The notes: generated by a model from the sequence alone, not told the origin. A DNA stretch of 42,482 nt from Candidatus Caribbeanibacter nitroreducens (GCA_947581645.1 CANPVF010000029.1:1-42482), one strand, 5' to 3'; shown: positions 18,417-26,619, counted from the first letter of the stretch. Program-made: numbers and translations.

Positions 18417-18626
18417 GGAAATCCTCGACGCCGGGCGAAGACCGACACGCCCGCCGACTCTCCCCCGCCGTTCCCGCAGGCGATCCGTCGCGGGACGGGT
18501 CCGGTCGCGCTCCGCGGTCCGGGCCGAACGGACGACCGTCTCGTCGGGCGGGGAGGAGCGTCGCCCGGACCGCACGATGAACGGACGGACACGACACGAG
18601 CGCCACACTTCGAGGAGCTGACACAG

Positions 18627-20144
18627 GTGAAGATCGCCGCCGACCCGAACCCCCCGAACGCCAGCGTCATCGAGAACCCGAGCCGCGAGGAGCTGCGGGA
18701 GCTCGCCTCGCACCACGAGACGACCACCGAGTACGGCAGCGCGGCCTTCGTGACGGAGGCCCGCTCCCGCACGGCCGAGGCCACCCGGACCACGGTGGAC
18801 GGAGAGGTGACCGAGGAGGACCTGGCCACGGTCGACCGGGTTCACGACTACCTGGAGGACGCCGACCTCATCCGTCTCGACCGGAAGATCGGGACGGAGA
18901 ACCGCTACGGTTCGTACCACTGCCGGCTCTTCGTGACGAAGGAGTTCGCCCGGCTGGCGCTCATGTTCCACGGGAGCCTGGAGCCGGCGGAGGATCCGGA
19001 CGCCGAGCCGGACTTCGTGACCATCGACATCCCGGAGTGGCCCGGCGACCGCGCCATCCTCGTCGACACGGAGACGGGCGCCACCTACGTGCTCAACTCC
19101 GACTACTTCGGCGAGATCAAGAAGTCCTTCCTCCGGCAGACCATGTACCGGGCGAAGCAGGACGGCCACCTGGGCCTGCACGCCGGGAGCAAGGTGGTCC
19201 GTGCGCGGAGCGAGGAGACCGGGAGGCTCCGGGACCGGGGCTACCTGTTCTTCGGCCTCAGCGGCACCGGGAAGACGAGCCTCACCTGCCACGACTACGA
19301 CATGGACACCGACGAGGGCGAGCTCGTCCGGGTCCGGCAGGACGACGTCGTGGTGCTCACCGAGGACGCCTTCTGCAAGGGCACCGAGGGCGGCGGCTTC
19401 TACATCAAGACCGACGGGCTGAGCCCCGACGACCAGGAGGCCCTCTACCAGGCGGCCATCAGCTCCCGGGCGCTGATGGAGAACGTGTGGGTGGAGGACG
19501 ACGGCACGGTGGACTTCTTCAACTCGAAGCTCACCAAGAACGGTCGGGCCATCGTCCCCATCGACGAGGTCAAGAACACCGACGACACCATCGACGTCCC
19601 CGAGATCACCGACATCTTCTTCATCACCCGGAATCCGCTGGTCCCGGCCGTCGGCCGGCTGACGCCGGAGCAGGCGGCGGTGGCCTTCATGCTCGGGGAG
19701 TCGATCAAGACCTCGGCGGCGGACCCGGACGCCAAGGGCGAGCAGGTCCGCGTCGTGGGCACCAACCCCTTCATCGTCGGCCCCGCCGGCGAGGAGGGCG
19801 ACATCTTCCACGACCTCCTCACCGAGAACCCGGACCTCCACTGCTACATCCTCAACACCGGGCGCATCGGCGAGGGGGACCAGGCCGCCGACATCCGGAT
19901 CCAGGACACCGTGGCCATCCTCCGTGCCATCGCCCGGGAGGCCGTGGAGTGGACCGAGGACGAGACCGTGGGCTTCGAGGTGCCGGAGTCGGTGCCGCAC
20001 GTGGCGCCGTCGAAGTTCCGCCTCCGCGCCCACTACGAGCAGGAGGAGCTGGAGCGGAAGCTCGGCGAGCTCCGGAGCCAGCGCGGCGAGTGGCTGGACC
20101 GGTTCCCGAAGTTCCCGGAGCACCTGGCGGAGGCGCTGTACTGA
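18627..20144 (+). CDS. pckA: ATP-type phosphoenolpyruvate carboxykinase, divergent
   Basis: Converts oxaloacetate and ATP to PEP. GTG 18627 has GAGGAG nine bases upstream; 505 residues, shorter than E. coli's 540 and acidic. The P-loop is GLSGTGKT (210-217). Also present are the metal-site EIKKSF and LHAGSK stretches, RQDDVVVL, EGGGFYIKT, NGRAIVPID (the catalytic Arg) and RLTPEQAAVAFMLG. The substrate-binding TGRSPKDK motif near the N-terminus of canonical enzymes is absent; the matching stretch reads TEARSRTAEATRTT. From memory, this wording resembles the carboxykinases of haloarchaea more than E. coli PckA. The 210-base gap before it holds a small dyad (GAGGA-AA-TCCTC, 18415-18426) and no clear promoter, so it may be read through from maeB. 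Confidence 0.88.
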   Translation: MKIAADPNPPNASVIENPSREELRELASHHETTTEYGSAAFVTEARSRTAEATRTTVDGEVTEEDLATVDRVHDYLEDADLIRLDRKIGTENRYGSYHCRLFVTKEFARLALMFHGSLEPAEDPDAEPDFVTIDIPEWPGDRAILVDTETGATYVLNSDYFGEIKKSFLRQTMYRAKQDGHLGLHAGSKVVRARSEETGRLRDRGYLFFGLSGTGKTSLTCHDYDMDTDEGELVRVRQDDVVVLTEDAFCKGTEGGGFYIKTDGLSPDDQEALYQAAISSRALMENVWVEDDGTVDFFNSKLTKNGRAIVPIDEVKNTDDTIDVPEITDIFFITRNPLVPAVGRLTPEQAAVAFMLGESIKTSAADPDAKGEQVRVVGTNPFIVGPAGEEGDIFHDLLTENPDLHCYILNTGRIGEGDQAADIRIQDTVAILRAIAREAVEWTEDETVGFEVPESVPHVAPSKFRLRAHYEQEELERKLGELRSQRGEWLDRFPKFPEHLAEALY

Positions 20145-20166
20145 CGACCGCCCCGTCGGCGGCCCG

Positions 20167-21504
20167 GTGAGCCGGGAGGGGGGACTGCGGGCCCGGACGG
20201 TCCGGGACCCGCTGTGGCAGAACATCCGCCTGGCTCCCGAGGCCGCGGCGGTGGTGGACACGCCGGAGTTCCAGAGGCTCCGGAGGGTGAAGCAGCTCGG
20301 CTTCGCCCACCTGGTCTATCCCGGCGCCGTCCACACCCGCTTCCTGCACGCGCTGGGGGTGTATCACCTGACCCGGCGCGCCCTGTCGCGCCTGGACGAG
20401 AACGGCGAGCTGAACCTGCTCACGCCGGACGAGCGCGAGGCCCTCCCGGTGATCGCCCTGGCGGCGCTGCTCCACGACGTGGGCCACTACGCCTTCTCCC
20501 ACGCCATGGAGGAGCTGGAGACCGGGTGGATCCCGGGCCACCACGAGGAGGTGGCCGAGCGCTTCCTCACCGCCCCGTCCATCCAGCGGGCCCTGAAGAG
20601 GGTCCACCCCGACGCGCCGGCCCGCATCGCCGAGCTGATCCGCGGCGAGTCCTCCCATCCGCTGCAGGGGCTGGTGGCGGGCTCCCTGGACCTGGACAAG
20701 ATCGACTACCTCCGCCGGGACTCCCTCTTCTGCGGGGTGCCCTACGGCAACGTGGACGTGGACCGCCTGCTGGACGCGCTCACCGTGGCACGGCACCCCG
20801 ACGGCGACGGGCCCGAGGTGGCCGTCACGGAGAAGGGGATCTCGGCCCTGGAGTCGCTGCTCTTCTCCAAGTACCAGATGTTCCGGAACGTCTACTGGCA
20901 CCACGCCGTGCGCGCCGCCACCGCCGCCTTCCGCCGGCTGGTGGAGACGGCGCTGGAGGCCGGTCTCCTCTCCCGGGACGAGCTGCCGGGCCGCACCGAC
21001 GATCAGCTGATGAACGCCCTGGGACAGCGGGCGTCGGAGGAGGAGTCGGACGTGGTGGGCCGCCTGCGGGAGTCGCTGGTGGACCGGAGGCTGCCGAAGC
21101 GACTGATCGAGCTCTTCGGCGACGAGCTCCCGGACGGCATCGCCCCGTGGGTGGAGAGCCGCCCGTCGCTGGTGCGGAAGCTGGAGCGGCGGCTGGAGAA
21201 GGACTGGGGGCGCGAGCCCGGCACCGTGTTCATCGACTACCCGTGGTACCCCGGGATGCTGGACCTCCGCATCCTGCTGGTCCGTCGGAGCGGCGAGGTC
21301 CAGCGCCTGACCTCGTCCGGGGAGAAGGGGCTCATCGACCTCCCCCGGCTCGGGCGCTCGCTGCATCACGCCGCCCGCGTCTTCCGCGTCTTCTCCCTGG
21401 AGCCGGCGCCGGAGCGGAAGGATCCGGGGCCGCTGCTGGAGCTGCTCGAGGCCTCGGCCGAGGAAGTGGAGGAGAGGCTGGAGACGGGCCGGGCGCTGTA
21501 CTGA
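20167..21504 (+). CDS. HD-domain phosphohydrolase (COG1078/YwfO-like)
   Basis: A 445-residue cytoplasmic metal-dependent hydrolase. GTG 20167 is 22 bases after the pckA stop; the open frame before it overlaps pckA and is rejected. Family signatures: VRDPLWQNI, FQRLRRVKQLG, VYPGAVHTRFLHALGVYH, the HD pair H103-D104 in LLHDVGHYAFSH, and LDLDKIDYLRRD. This is the dGTPase/SAMHD1-related group whose Bacillus member YwfO hydrolyses dNTPs. Substrate here is not known. All metal ligands visible in the family appear kept. It is probably co-transcribed with pckA, without a clear pathway link. Confidence 0.9.
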   Translation: MSREGGLRARTVRDPLWQNIRLAPEAAAVVDTPEFQRLRRVKQLGFAHLVYPGAVHTRFLHALGVYHLTRRALSRLDENGELNLLTPDEREALPVIALAALLHDVGHYAFSHAMEELETGWIPGHHEEVAERFLTAPSIQRALKRVHPDAPARIAELIRGESSHPLQGLVAGSLDLDKIDYLRRDSLFCGVPYGNVDVDRLLDALTVARHPDGDGPEVAVTEKGISALESLLFSKYQMFRNVYWHHAVRAATAAFRRLVETALEAGLLSRDELPGRTDDQLMNALGQRASEEESDVVGRLRESLVDRRLPKRLIELFGDELPDGIAPWVESRPSLVRKLERRLEKDWGREPGTVFIDYPWYPGMLDLRILLVRRSGEVQRLTSSGEKGLIDLPRLGRSLHHAARVFRVFSLEPAPERKDPGPLLELLEASAEEVEERLETGRALY

Positions 21505-21507
21505 GGA

Positions 21508-21534
21508 CCGGCTTCCCGACGCTTCGTCGCCCGG
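21508..21534. terminator. Hairpin between convergent HD and PP2C genes
   Basis: CGACG (21517-21521) and CGTCG (21525-21529) pair about CTT, extended after an asymmetric bulge by CCGG (21508-21511) and CCGG (21531-21534). It fills the 33-base gap between two stop codons; no T-run. Confidence 0.35.
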
Positions 21535-21537
21535 CTC

Positions 21538-22287
21538 CTACCCGGAGAGTCGCACCAGCACCACGGTGATGTTGTCCCCGCCGCCGGCCCGGTTCGCGGC
21601 GCTGACCAGGCGGTCAGCGAGGTCCTGCGGGCCGCCGTCCGTCCCCGCCCCGGCGTGCTCTCCGAGCAGCGACTCCAGCTCGGCGTGCGGGAGCATGTCG
21701 CTGAGCCCGTCGGAGCAGAGCAGGAAGAGGTCGCCGGCCCCGGCCCGGCCCTCTTCCACGTCGACCTCCACGTCCCGGGACGTGCCCAGGGCGCGCTCCA
21801 GGACGCTGGACATCGGGTGCCGGCGCGCCTCCTCCCTGGTGAGCTCCCCGGCGGCGACCCGCTTCCCGACCCAGGAGTGGTCGGTGGTGAGCTGTCTGAG
21901 CTCGCCGTCGCGATAGAGGTAGGCCCGGCTGTCGCCCACGTGCCCGATGCGCCAGCGCCCGTCCGCCTCCAGCGCCAGGGCCGTCAGCGTGGTGCCCATC
22001 CCGGAGCGCCCGGGGTTCTCGTCCGCGTCCCGGAGGATGGACCGGTTGGCGTCCCGGACGGCCTCCGCCATCCGCCCGGCGGAGGGGAGCGAGGGGTCGC
22101 CGGCGAGGCGATCCTCGAGCGTCTCCACGGCCAGCCGGGAGGCCACCTCGCCGGCGGCGTGTCCTCCCATCCCGTCCGCCACGGCGAAGAGGCCGTCCCC
22201 GGGGAGCTCGAGGACGGAGTCCTCGTTGCTGTCCCGCACGCGGCCCCGGTCGGAGACGGCTGCCGAGCTCCAGCTCCGGTCGTCCAT
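21538..22287 (-). CDS. PP2C-family Ser/Thr protein phosphatase (Stp1/PrpC type)
   Basis: A compact 249-residue phosphatase with no membrane segment. ATG 22287 puts the family N-terminus (SDRGRVRDSNEDS) at residue 12; the open frame further upstream overlaps the divergent gene and is rejected. Conserved motifs: DSNED (metal), FAVADGMGGHAAGE with D38, GMGTTL, HVGDSRAYLYRDG, TTDHSWV, LCSDGLSD and GGGDNITVVLV. These cover the metal-binding Asp residues for the two-Mn centre. Such phosphatases usually oppose Hanks-type kinases, but no kinase lies in the window. Confidence 0.93.
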   Translation of the reverse strand: MDDRSWSSAAVSDRGRVRDSNEDSVLELPGDGLFAVADGMGGHAAGEVASRLAVETLEDRLAGDPSLPSAGRMAEAVRDANRSILRDADENPGRSGMGTTLTALALEADGRWRIGHVGDSRAYLYRDGELRQLTTDHSWVGKRVAAGELTREEARRHPMSSVLERALGTSRDVEVDVEEGRAGAGDLFLLCSDGLSDMLPHAELESLLGEHAGAGTDGGPQDLADRLVSAANRAGGGDNITVVLVRLSG

Positions 22288-22374
22288 GCTCGGGGGGTGG
22301 GGGTCGGAGGAACGATCGACGGGCCTGCCGGGTTCACTTTGTCGAGCAGAGACCGGGCCACCCGGGCGGGTGTA

Positions 22375-22386
22375 TGCAGGCCTGCA
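22375..22386. repeat. 12-bp perfect palindrome TGCAGGCCTGCA
   Basis: It lies in the 160-base divergent gap between the PP2C and radical SAM genes, about 60 bases before ATG 22448. It could be an operator for either gene; no matching promoter boxes were found. Confidence 0.3.
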
Positions 22387-22447
22387 CGAGGCCGGCACGA
22401 CCGGTCTCCGCGCCCTGGAATCCAGCACCCTCAGCGTCCGGAGCAGG

Positions 22448-23389
22448 ATGGCTTCTGGTGGTCTTCCCGTCGTGGACGAGCAGGACGCCCGCCCGGAGGG
22501 GGCGGGCGCACCGGAGGTGGAGCTCGAGCACCTGGACACCCTCTGGTTCCAGGTCACCGGCACGATCTGCAACCTGGAGTGCTCGCACTGCTTCATCTCC
22601 TGCTCGCCGGACAACCACACCCTGGAGTTCCTGGACCTGGAGACGGTCCTGGACTGGGTGGAGCGCTCGGGCGAGTGGGGCGTGAAGGAGTTCTACGTCA
22701 CCGGCGGCGAGCCCTTCATGCACCGGGACCTGGCGGCCATGCTCGAGGCCATGCTCCAGCGCGGCCCGGCCTCGGTGCTCACCAACGGCACGCTGATGCG
22801 GGAGAAGACCCTCCGCCGCCTGGCCACGGCCCACGAGGAGTCGCGGTACTCGCTCGAGATCCGGGTGAGCATCGACGGCCCGAACCCCGAGATGAACGAT
22901 CCGATCCGCGGGGAGGGCACCTTCGAGCGGGCCATGGAGGGCGTCCGCAAGCTGCTGGACCACGGCTTCCTCCCCATCGTCACCGCCACCCAGGTCTGGG
23001 ACCAGGAGGAGGACGAGGCCGTGCGCCGGGAGTTCATGGAGAACCTCCGGGCGCAGGGCTACGAGAACCCCCGCCTCAAGATCCTCCCCTCCATCAAGAC
23101 CGGCCGTGAGGCCGCCCGGAGCCGTGGCTACGGAGAGGGCGAGCGGGTGACGGCGGCCATGATGGAGGGCTACGAGGAGGAGCAGCTCATCTGCTCCAGC
23201 GCGCGGATCGTCACCAGCGAGGGCGTCCACGTGTGTCCGATCCTGGTGGACGAGCCCGATTCGCTCATGGGACAGACCATGGAGGAGGCCGACGAGCCCT
23301 TCGAGCTGAAGCACCAGGCCTGCTACACCTGCTGGCTGCACGGCGCCATCTGCTCCAACTACGGCGGCATCGGCGAGGAGGTGACCTGA
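22448..23389 (+). CDS. Radical SAM protein with SPASM-like C-terminal cysteines
   Basis: A 313-residue radical SAM enzyme. ATG 22448 has a weak GGAG four bases upstream; the longer frame overlaps the PP2C gene on the other strand. The cluster motif C41-NLE-C45-SH-C48 follows WFQVTGTI, with a second cysteine pair-like stretch CFISCSPDNHT; the SAM-binding YVTGGEPF is at 83-90 and IRVSIDGPN follows. The C-terminal region has C249, C263, C292, C295 and C302, spaced like a SPASM/twitch auxiliary-cluster domain. SPASM proteins often modify peptides or other macromolecules, but no precursor peptide is seen. The downstream metallophosphoesterase starts after one base, so the two are translationally coupled and should act together. 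Function unknown. Confidence 0.85.
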   Translation: MASGGLPVVDEQDARPEGAGAPEVELEHLDTLWFQVTGTICNLECSHCFISCSPDNHTLEFLDLETVLDWVERSGEWGVKEFYVTGGEPFMHRDLAAMLEAMLQRGPASVLTNGTLMREKTLRRLATAHEESRYSLEIRVSIDGPNPEMNDPIRGEGTFERAMEGVRKLLDHGFLPIVTATQVWDQEEDEAVRREFMENLRAQGYENPRLKILPSIKTGREAARSRGYGEGERVTAAMMEGYEEEQLICSSARIVTSEGVHVCPILVDEPDSLMGQTMEEADEPFELKHQACYTCWLHGAICSNYGGIGEEVT

Positions 23390-23390
23390 G

Positions 23391-24374
23391 GTGACGCCCG
23401 GCGAAGAGGGGGGAGGCGCGGGAGCCGTGGCCGCGACGGATCGGCCGCAGGCCGCGGAGGAGCGGGACCCGGAGGTCCGCGCCACCGACGCCCGCCGGAT
23501 CGCCGTCTTCGGCGGCGTCTACAGCAACTGGAGGGCGCTGGAGGCCGTGGTGGAGGACGCCCGGCGCCGGGGCGCCGACGAGCTGTACTGCCTGGGCGAC
23601 CTGGGGGCGTTCGGTCCCAACCCGGACAGGATCCCGCCCCGTCTGATCGACGCCGACGTGAGGACCATCCGGGGCAACTACGACGACTCCATCAGCCGCG
23701 GTCTGGACGACTGTCAGTGCGGCTACACCGATCCGCGCGACAACCACTTCGCCCGCCTCTCCTACCGCTACACCTTCCGGAACACCTCGGAGCGGTGGCG
23801 GGAATGGATGGGGACGCTGCCCGAGCAGCGCCGGATCGAGATGGCCGGCCGCGAGGTGCTCATGTGCCACGGGAGCCCGCGGCGGATGAACGAGTTCCTG
23901 TGGGAGTCCACGAGCTCCACGCAGTTCCTGGACTGGATGGCGCGCGAGCACGGCGCCGACGTGGTGCTGTGCACGCACACGGGCATCCACTGGAAGCGCC
24001 GGCTCTCGGGCGGCGGCTGGTTCGCCAACGTCGGGTGTATCGGCCGGCCGCCCAACGACGGGCGCACGGACGTGTGGTACACCCTCCTGTCGACGGAAGG
24101 CGACGGGGGGGAGGAGCCGACGTCCGCATCGAGCCCCGGGGAGAGGGAGGCGCCGGCCGGCGGGAACGGCGGCCGCGATCGGTCGACGGGGGACGGTGGC
24201 GATGCCGCGCTGGAGGTGGAGTTCGTGCCCGTCTCCTACGACCACGAGGCCCTGGCCGAGGAGATGCGCCGGGAGGAGCTCCCGGAGGAGTTCGTCGAGA
24301 CGATCCTCACGGGCTGGTGGACCACCTGCCTTGAGGTGCTCCCGGCCAAGGAGCGGCGCCGGGGCCGTCACTAG
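23391..24374 (+). CDS. Metallophosphoesterase-fold protein lacking one metal site
   Basis: A 327-residue protein from GTG 23391, one base after the radical SAM stop. The fold is that of YfcE-like calcineurin phosphoesterases: motif 1 FGGVYSNWRAL, motif 2 LGDLGAFGPNP (D70), motif 3 RGNYDD (N96), motif 4 CHGSP (H160), motif 5 CTHTGIH (H196), then NVGCIGRP. Motif 1 normally reads (G/S)DxH; here the positions are G42 and Y44. Motif 3's catalytic His is Y97, and the second His of GHTH is G198. So the ligands of metal 2 remain and the private ligands of metal 1 are gone. Residues of about 235-275 are a Gly/Glu-rich linker, and the tail ends in GWWTTCLEVLPAKER, beyond the usual family length. Role unknown; tied to the radical SAM partner. 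Confidence 0.8.
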   Translation: MTPGEEGGGAGAVAATDRPQAAEERDPEVRATDARRIAVFGGVYSNWRALEAVVEDARRRGADELYCLGDLGAFGPNPDRIPPRLIDADVRTIRGNYDDSISRGLDDCQCGYTDPRDNHFARLSYRYTFRNTSERWREWMGTLPEQRRIEMAGREVLMCHGSPRRMNEFLWESTSSTQFLDWMAREHGADVVLCTHTGIHWKRRLSGGGWFANVGCIGRPPNDGRTDVWYTLLSTEGDGGEEPTSASSPGEREAPAGGNGGRDRSTGDGGDAALEVEFVPVSYDHEALAEEMRREELPEEFVETILTGWWTTCLEVLPAKERRRGRH

Positions 24375-24426
24375 GGAGTCGCCCCCGCCGGCTCGCCTTC
24401 CGGTCGGGACGGGCCGGGACGACTCG

Positions 24427-24455
24427 TTGACGGCCCCCGACCCCCGGCCTAGCTT
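24427..24455 (+). promoter_or_regulatory. Sigma70-type promoter of the sigma factor gene
   Basis: TTGACG (24427-24432), 17-base spacer, TAGCTT (24450-24455). The -10 is identical to that of the exbB-like gene. Transcription would start near 24462, leaving a 5' leader of about 65 bases. Confidence 0.7.
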
Positions 24456-24527
24456 GGTCGCCCCGGTGCCGCGAACCGGGCGGCCGCGGCGCCACGAATC
24501 TCGGCCCGACAGCACGTCAACCCTGAC

Positions 24528-25397
24528 ATGTCTTCCGACACCGCCGGCTCCCGCGCCTCCTCCGGCACCATCGGCGCCGACGTGCTCGACCTGTACCTGG
24601 ACGACGTCAGCCGCCACGACCTCCTCGATCCCGAGGAGGAGGAGCGAATCGCCCGCCGGGCCCGGGCCGGCGACGAGCAGGCCCTCGAGCGCCTGGTCCG
24701 CGCCAACCTGCGCTTCGTGATCTCGGTCGCCAAGAAATACAAGAACCGGGGCGTCTCCTTCGAGGACCTCATCCAGGAGGGGAACGTCGGCCTGGTGAAG
24801 GCGGCGAAGAAGTTCGATCCGGACCAGGGCGTGAAGTTCATCAGCTACGCCGTGTGGTGGATCCGGCAGTCGATACTCTCGGCCCTGGCCCGCCACAGCC
24901 GCTCGGTCCGCCTCCCGCTGAACCGCGCCACCGAGATGTCCCGGATGCTCCGCACCCGTGGCGAGCTCCGGCAGGAGCTGGGGCGGGATCCGAAGCCGGA
25001 GGAGATCGCCGACGAGGCGGACCTGGACGTCGACACGGTGGAGATGCTGCAGCGGCTGAACACGGCCGAGGTCCGCCTGGACGCCCCGGTGGGGGAGGAG
25101 GACGACAGCCACCTGATCGAGCGCTTCTTCGTGGAGGGACCCTCCGTGGAGGACGACCTGGAGGAGAAGCTGCTCCAGGAGCACGTGATCCGGGCCCTCT
25201 CCACGATCCGGTCGCGGGACGCCCGCGTGATCCGGCTCTACTACGGGCTGCAGGGATCGGAGGAGCACACCCTGGAGGAGATCGGGGAGATCCTGGGCGT
25301 CACCCGAGAGCGGGTGCGGCAACTGCGCGATCGCGGCCTGGAGGAGATCCGCTCCGGCGAGCTGGGGCGGATCCTGGCCAGCTACGCCGCGGCCTGA
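24528..25397 (+). CDS. RpoD/SigA-family RNA polymerase sigma factor without region 1.1
   Basis: A 289-residue sigma factor. Region 1.2 starts at VLDLYLDDVSRHDLL; region 2 shows NLRFVISVAKKYKNRG, the DLIQEGNVGLVKAAKKFD stretch and the -10 recognising FISYAVWWIRQSI; region 3 follows RLPLN; region 4 has the helix-turn-helix LEEIGEILGVTRERVRQ. Region 1.1 and the non-conserved insertion are missing, as in the primary sigma of Bacteroidota, so this may be the primary sigma or a group 2 relative. No SD-like purine run precedes ATG 24528 (the bases read CAACCCTGAC), which is unusual beside most genes here. It has its own promoter. Confidence 0.93.
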   Translation: MSSDTAGSRASSGTIGADVLDLYLDDVSRHDLLDPEEEERIARRARAGDEQALERLVRANLRFVISVAKKYKNRGVSFEDLIQEGNVGLVKAAKKFDPDQGVKFISYAVWWIRQSILSALARHSRSVRLPLNRATEMSRMLRTRGELRQELGRDPKPEEIADEADLDVDTVEMLQRLNTAEVRLDAPVGEEDDSHLIERFFVEGPSVEDDLEEKLLQEHVIRALSTIRSRDARVIRLYYGLQGSEEHTLEEIGEILGVTRERVRQLRDRGLEEIRSGELGRILASYAAA

Positions 25398-25412
25398 GAC
25401 CCCGCCGGGGCG

Positions 25413-26528
25413 TCAGCTCCCGCCGGCCTCTCCCGCACCCGGGCCGCCGTTCCCCGCGCCGTCCCCGCCCCCTCCGGCCGCCGCCCGCTCGGCCAGGTCC
25501 AGGGGGGAGCAGCGCTCCCGCGCGGTCCAGGAGATCTCGCCCGGGGCGCCGGCGCTGTCCGGCCACAGGGCCGCCAGATGGACGGATTCGGCGCTGTACA
25601 GCCGGAGGAAGTGGACGCGTCCGCCGGGTCCGTCGGCGGCCGCGACGTAGCCGTAGGCCCGCTTCCCGCCCGACGCGTCGTACCGGTGCAGGCGCACCCA
25701 CTGCGGCGTGTAGCCCTGGTCGGCGCTGTAGCTGGCCAGGTAGAAGAGGGAGACCGCCGAGTCCGCGGGGGGCACCGGGGCCAGGCTGTCGCCGATCAGG
25801 TAGCTGGCGGCCATGCCCGCCCGCTCGCTCCCCGGGAACGGTACGGCCGCCAGGTCGGCCAGCTGGGCCAGGAAGGCCCGCTCGATGCCCTCCTCGCCCA
25901 GGAGCCGCTCGGCGAGAATCGGCGCGAAGAGCCGGATCCGGTCGTCGGGCTCGGCGCGGACGCCGGGACCGGGGTCAGCGGCCCACGTGCCGCCGGGCAT
26001 CGCCAGCGCCTCGTCCGGGACGGGCGCGCCGGGGGCCACGAACACCTGCCCCTCGGCCACCGGCGGACAGGAGGCGTCCGGCGATCGGCTCCCGGAGAGC
26101 ACCAGGGAGCCGGCGCGTCGGGAGGCGGAGTGCAGGGCCAGCTCGCGGCCGGACGGATAGAAGGCGGAGTCGAACCGGGCCCGCCACGCCTCGGGCATGG
26201 TGTCCGGGAGGGCCAGGTCGCGGAGGGTCCCGTCGGGACCGACTCGTGCCGCCGGTGCCGCCAGTGCCCCTCCCGAGGGGTCGACCCGGACGTAGTAGAG
26301 GAGTGGCCCCCGCGGGAGCGGCGGAAGCGGCTCGCGCTCGACCGCCGCGCTGTCCTCGTCGGCGGAGGGGCCGCCCTCGGGCTCCTCGATGCCGATCCGA
26401 GCCCCGGACCACTCCACGTCGCAGCCCCCGGCCCAGGCCGGCGCCAGAAGGGCCAGGACGAGGAGGCAGAGGCGCGCGGAAGGGGCGAACGCTCGGGGCG
26501 CGTGGCGGGTCGACTCGGGATGACTCAC
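25413..26528 (-). CDS. Lipoprotein of unknown function
   Basis: A secreted lipoprotein of about 371 residues from GTG 26528, or 375 from TTG 26540. The N-terminus has a signal segment (RLCLLVLALLAPAWAGGC) ending in a lipobox cysteine, then an acidic Pro-rich linker. The mature part has recognisable order (SLFYLASYSADQGYTPQW, HFLRLYSAESVHLAALW) but matches no family I know; a Gly-rich tail ends it. GTG is preferred because a -10-like TACCTT on this strand (26544-26539) overlaps the TTG; this would make the message nearly leaderless. It is convergent with the sigma factor gene (15-base gap) and divergent from the amidohydrolase gene. Confidence 0.7.
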   Translation of the reverse strand: MSHPESTRHAPRAFAPSARLCLLVLALLAPAWAGGCDVEWSGARIGIEEPEGGPSADEDSAAVEREPLPPLPRGPLLYYVRVDPSGGALAAPAARVGPDGTLRDLALPDTMPEAWRARFDSAFYPSGRELALHSASRRAGSLVLSGSRSPDASCPPVAEGQVFVAPGAPVPDEALAMPGGTWAADPGPGVRAEPDDRIRLFAPILAERLLGEEGIERAFLAQLADLAAVPFPGSERAGMAASYLIGDSLAPVPPADSAVSLFYLASYSADQGYTPQWVRLHRYDASGGKRAYGYVAAADGPGGRVHFLRLYSAESVHLAALWPDSAGAPGEISWTARERCSPLDLAERAAAGGGGDGAGNGGPGAGEAGGS

Positions 26529-26619
26529 GGGCGGCGCCAAGGTAGGATGACGGAGCGAATCAGGAAAGCTCGTCGACCCGCCGGAAGCAGAAGAGAGAGG
26601 AAGGGGAGAGAGGGTCCCG

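Noticed and set aside
23511-23530. Loss of motif 1 in the phosphoesterase explained by a frameshift or sequencing error
   Set aside because: The frame is intact on both sides, and the matching losses occur at separate motifs (GNYD and THTG), so a single error cannot account for them.
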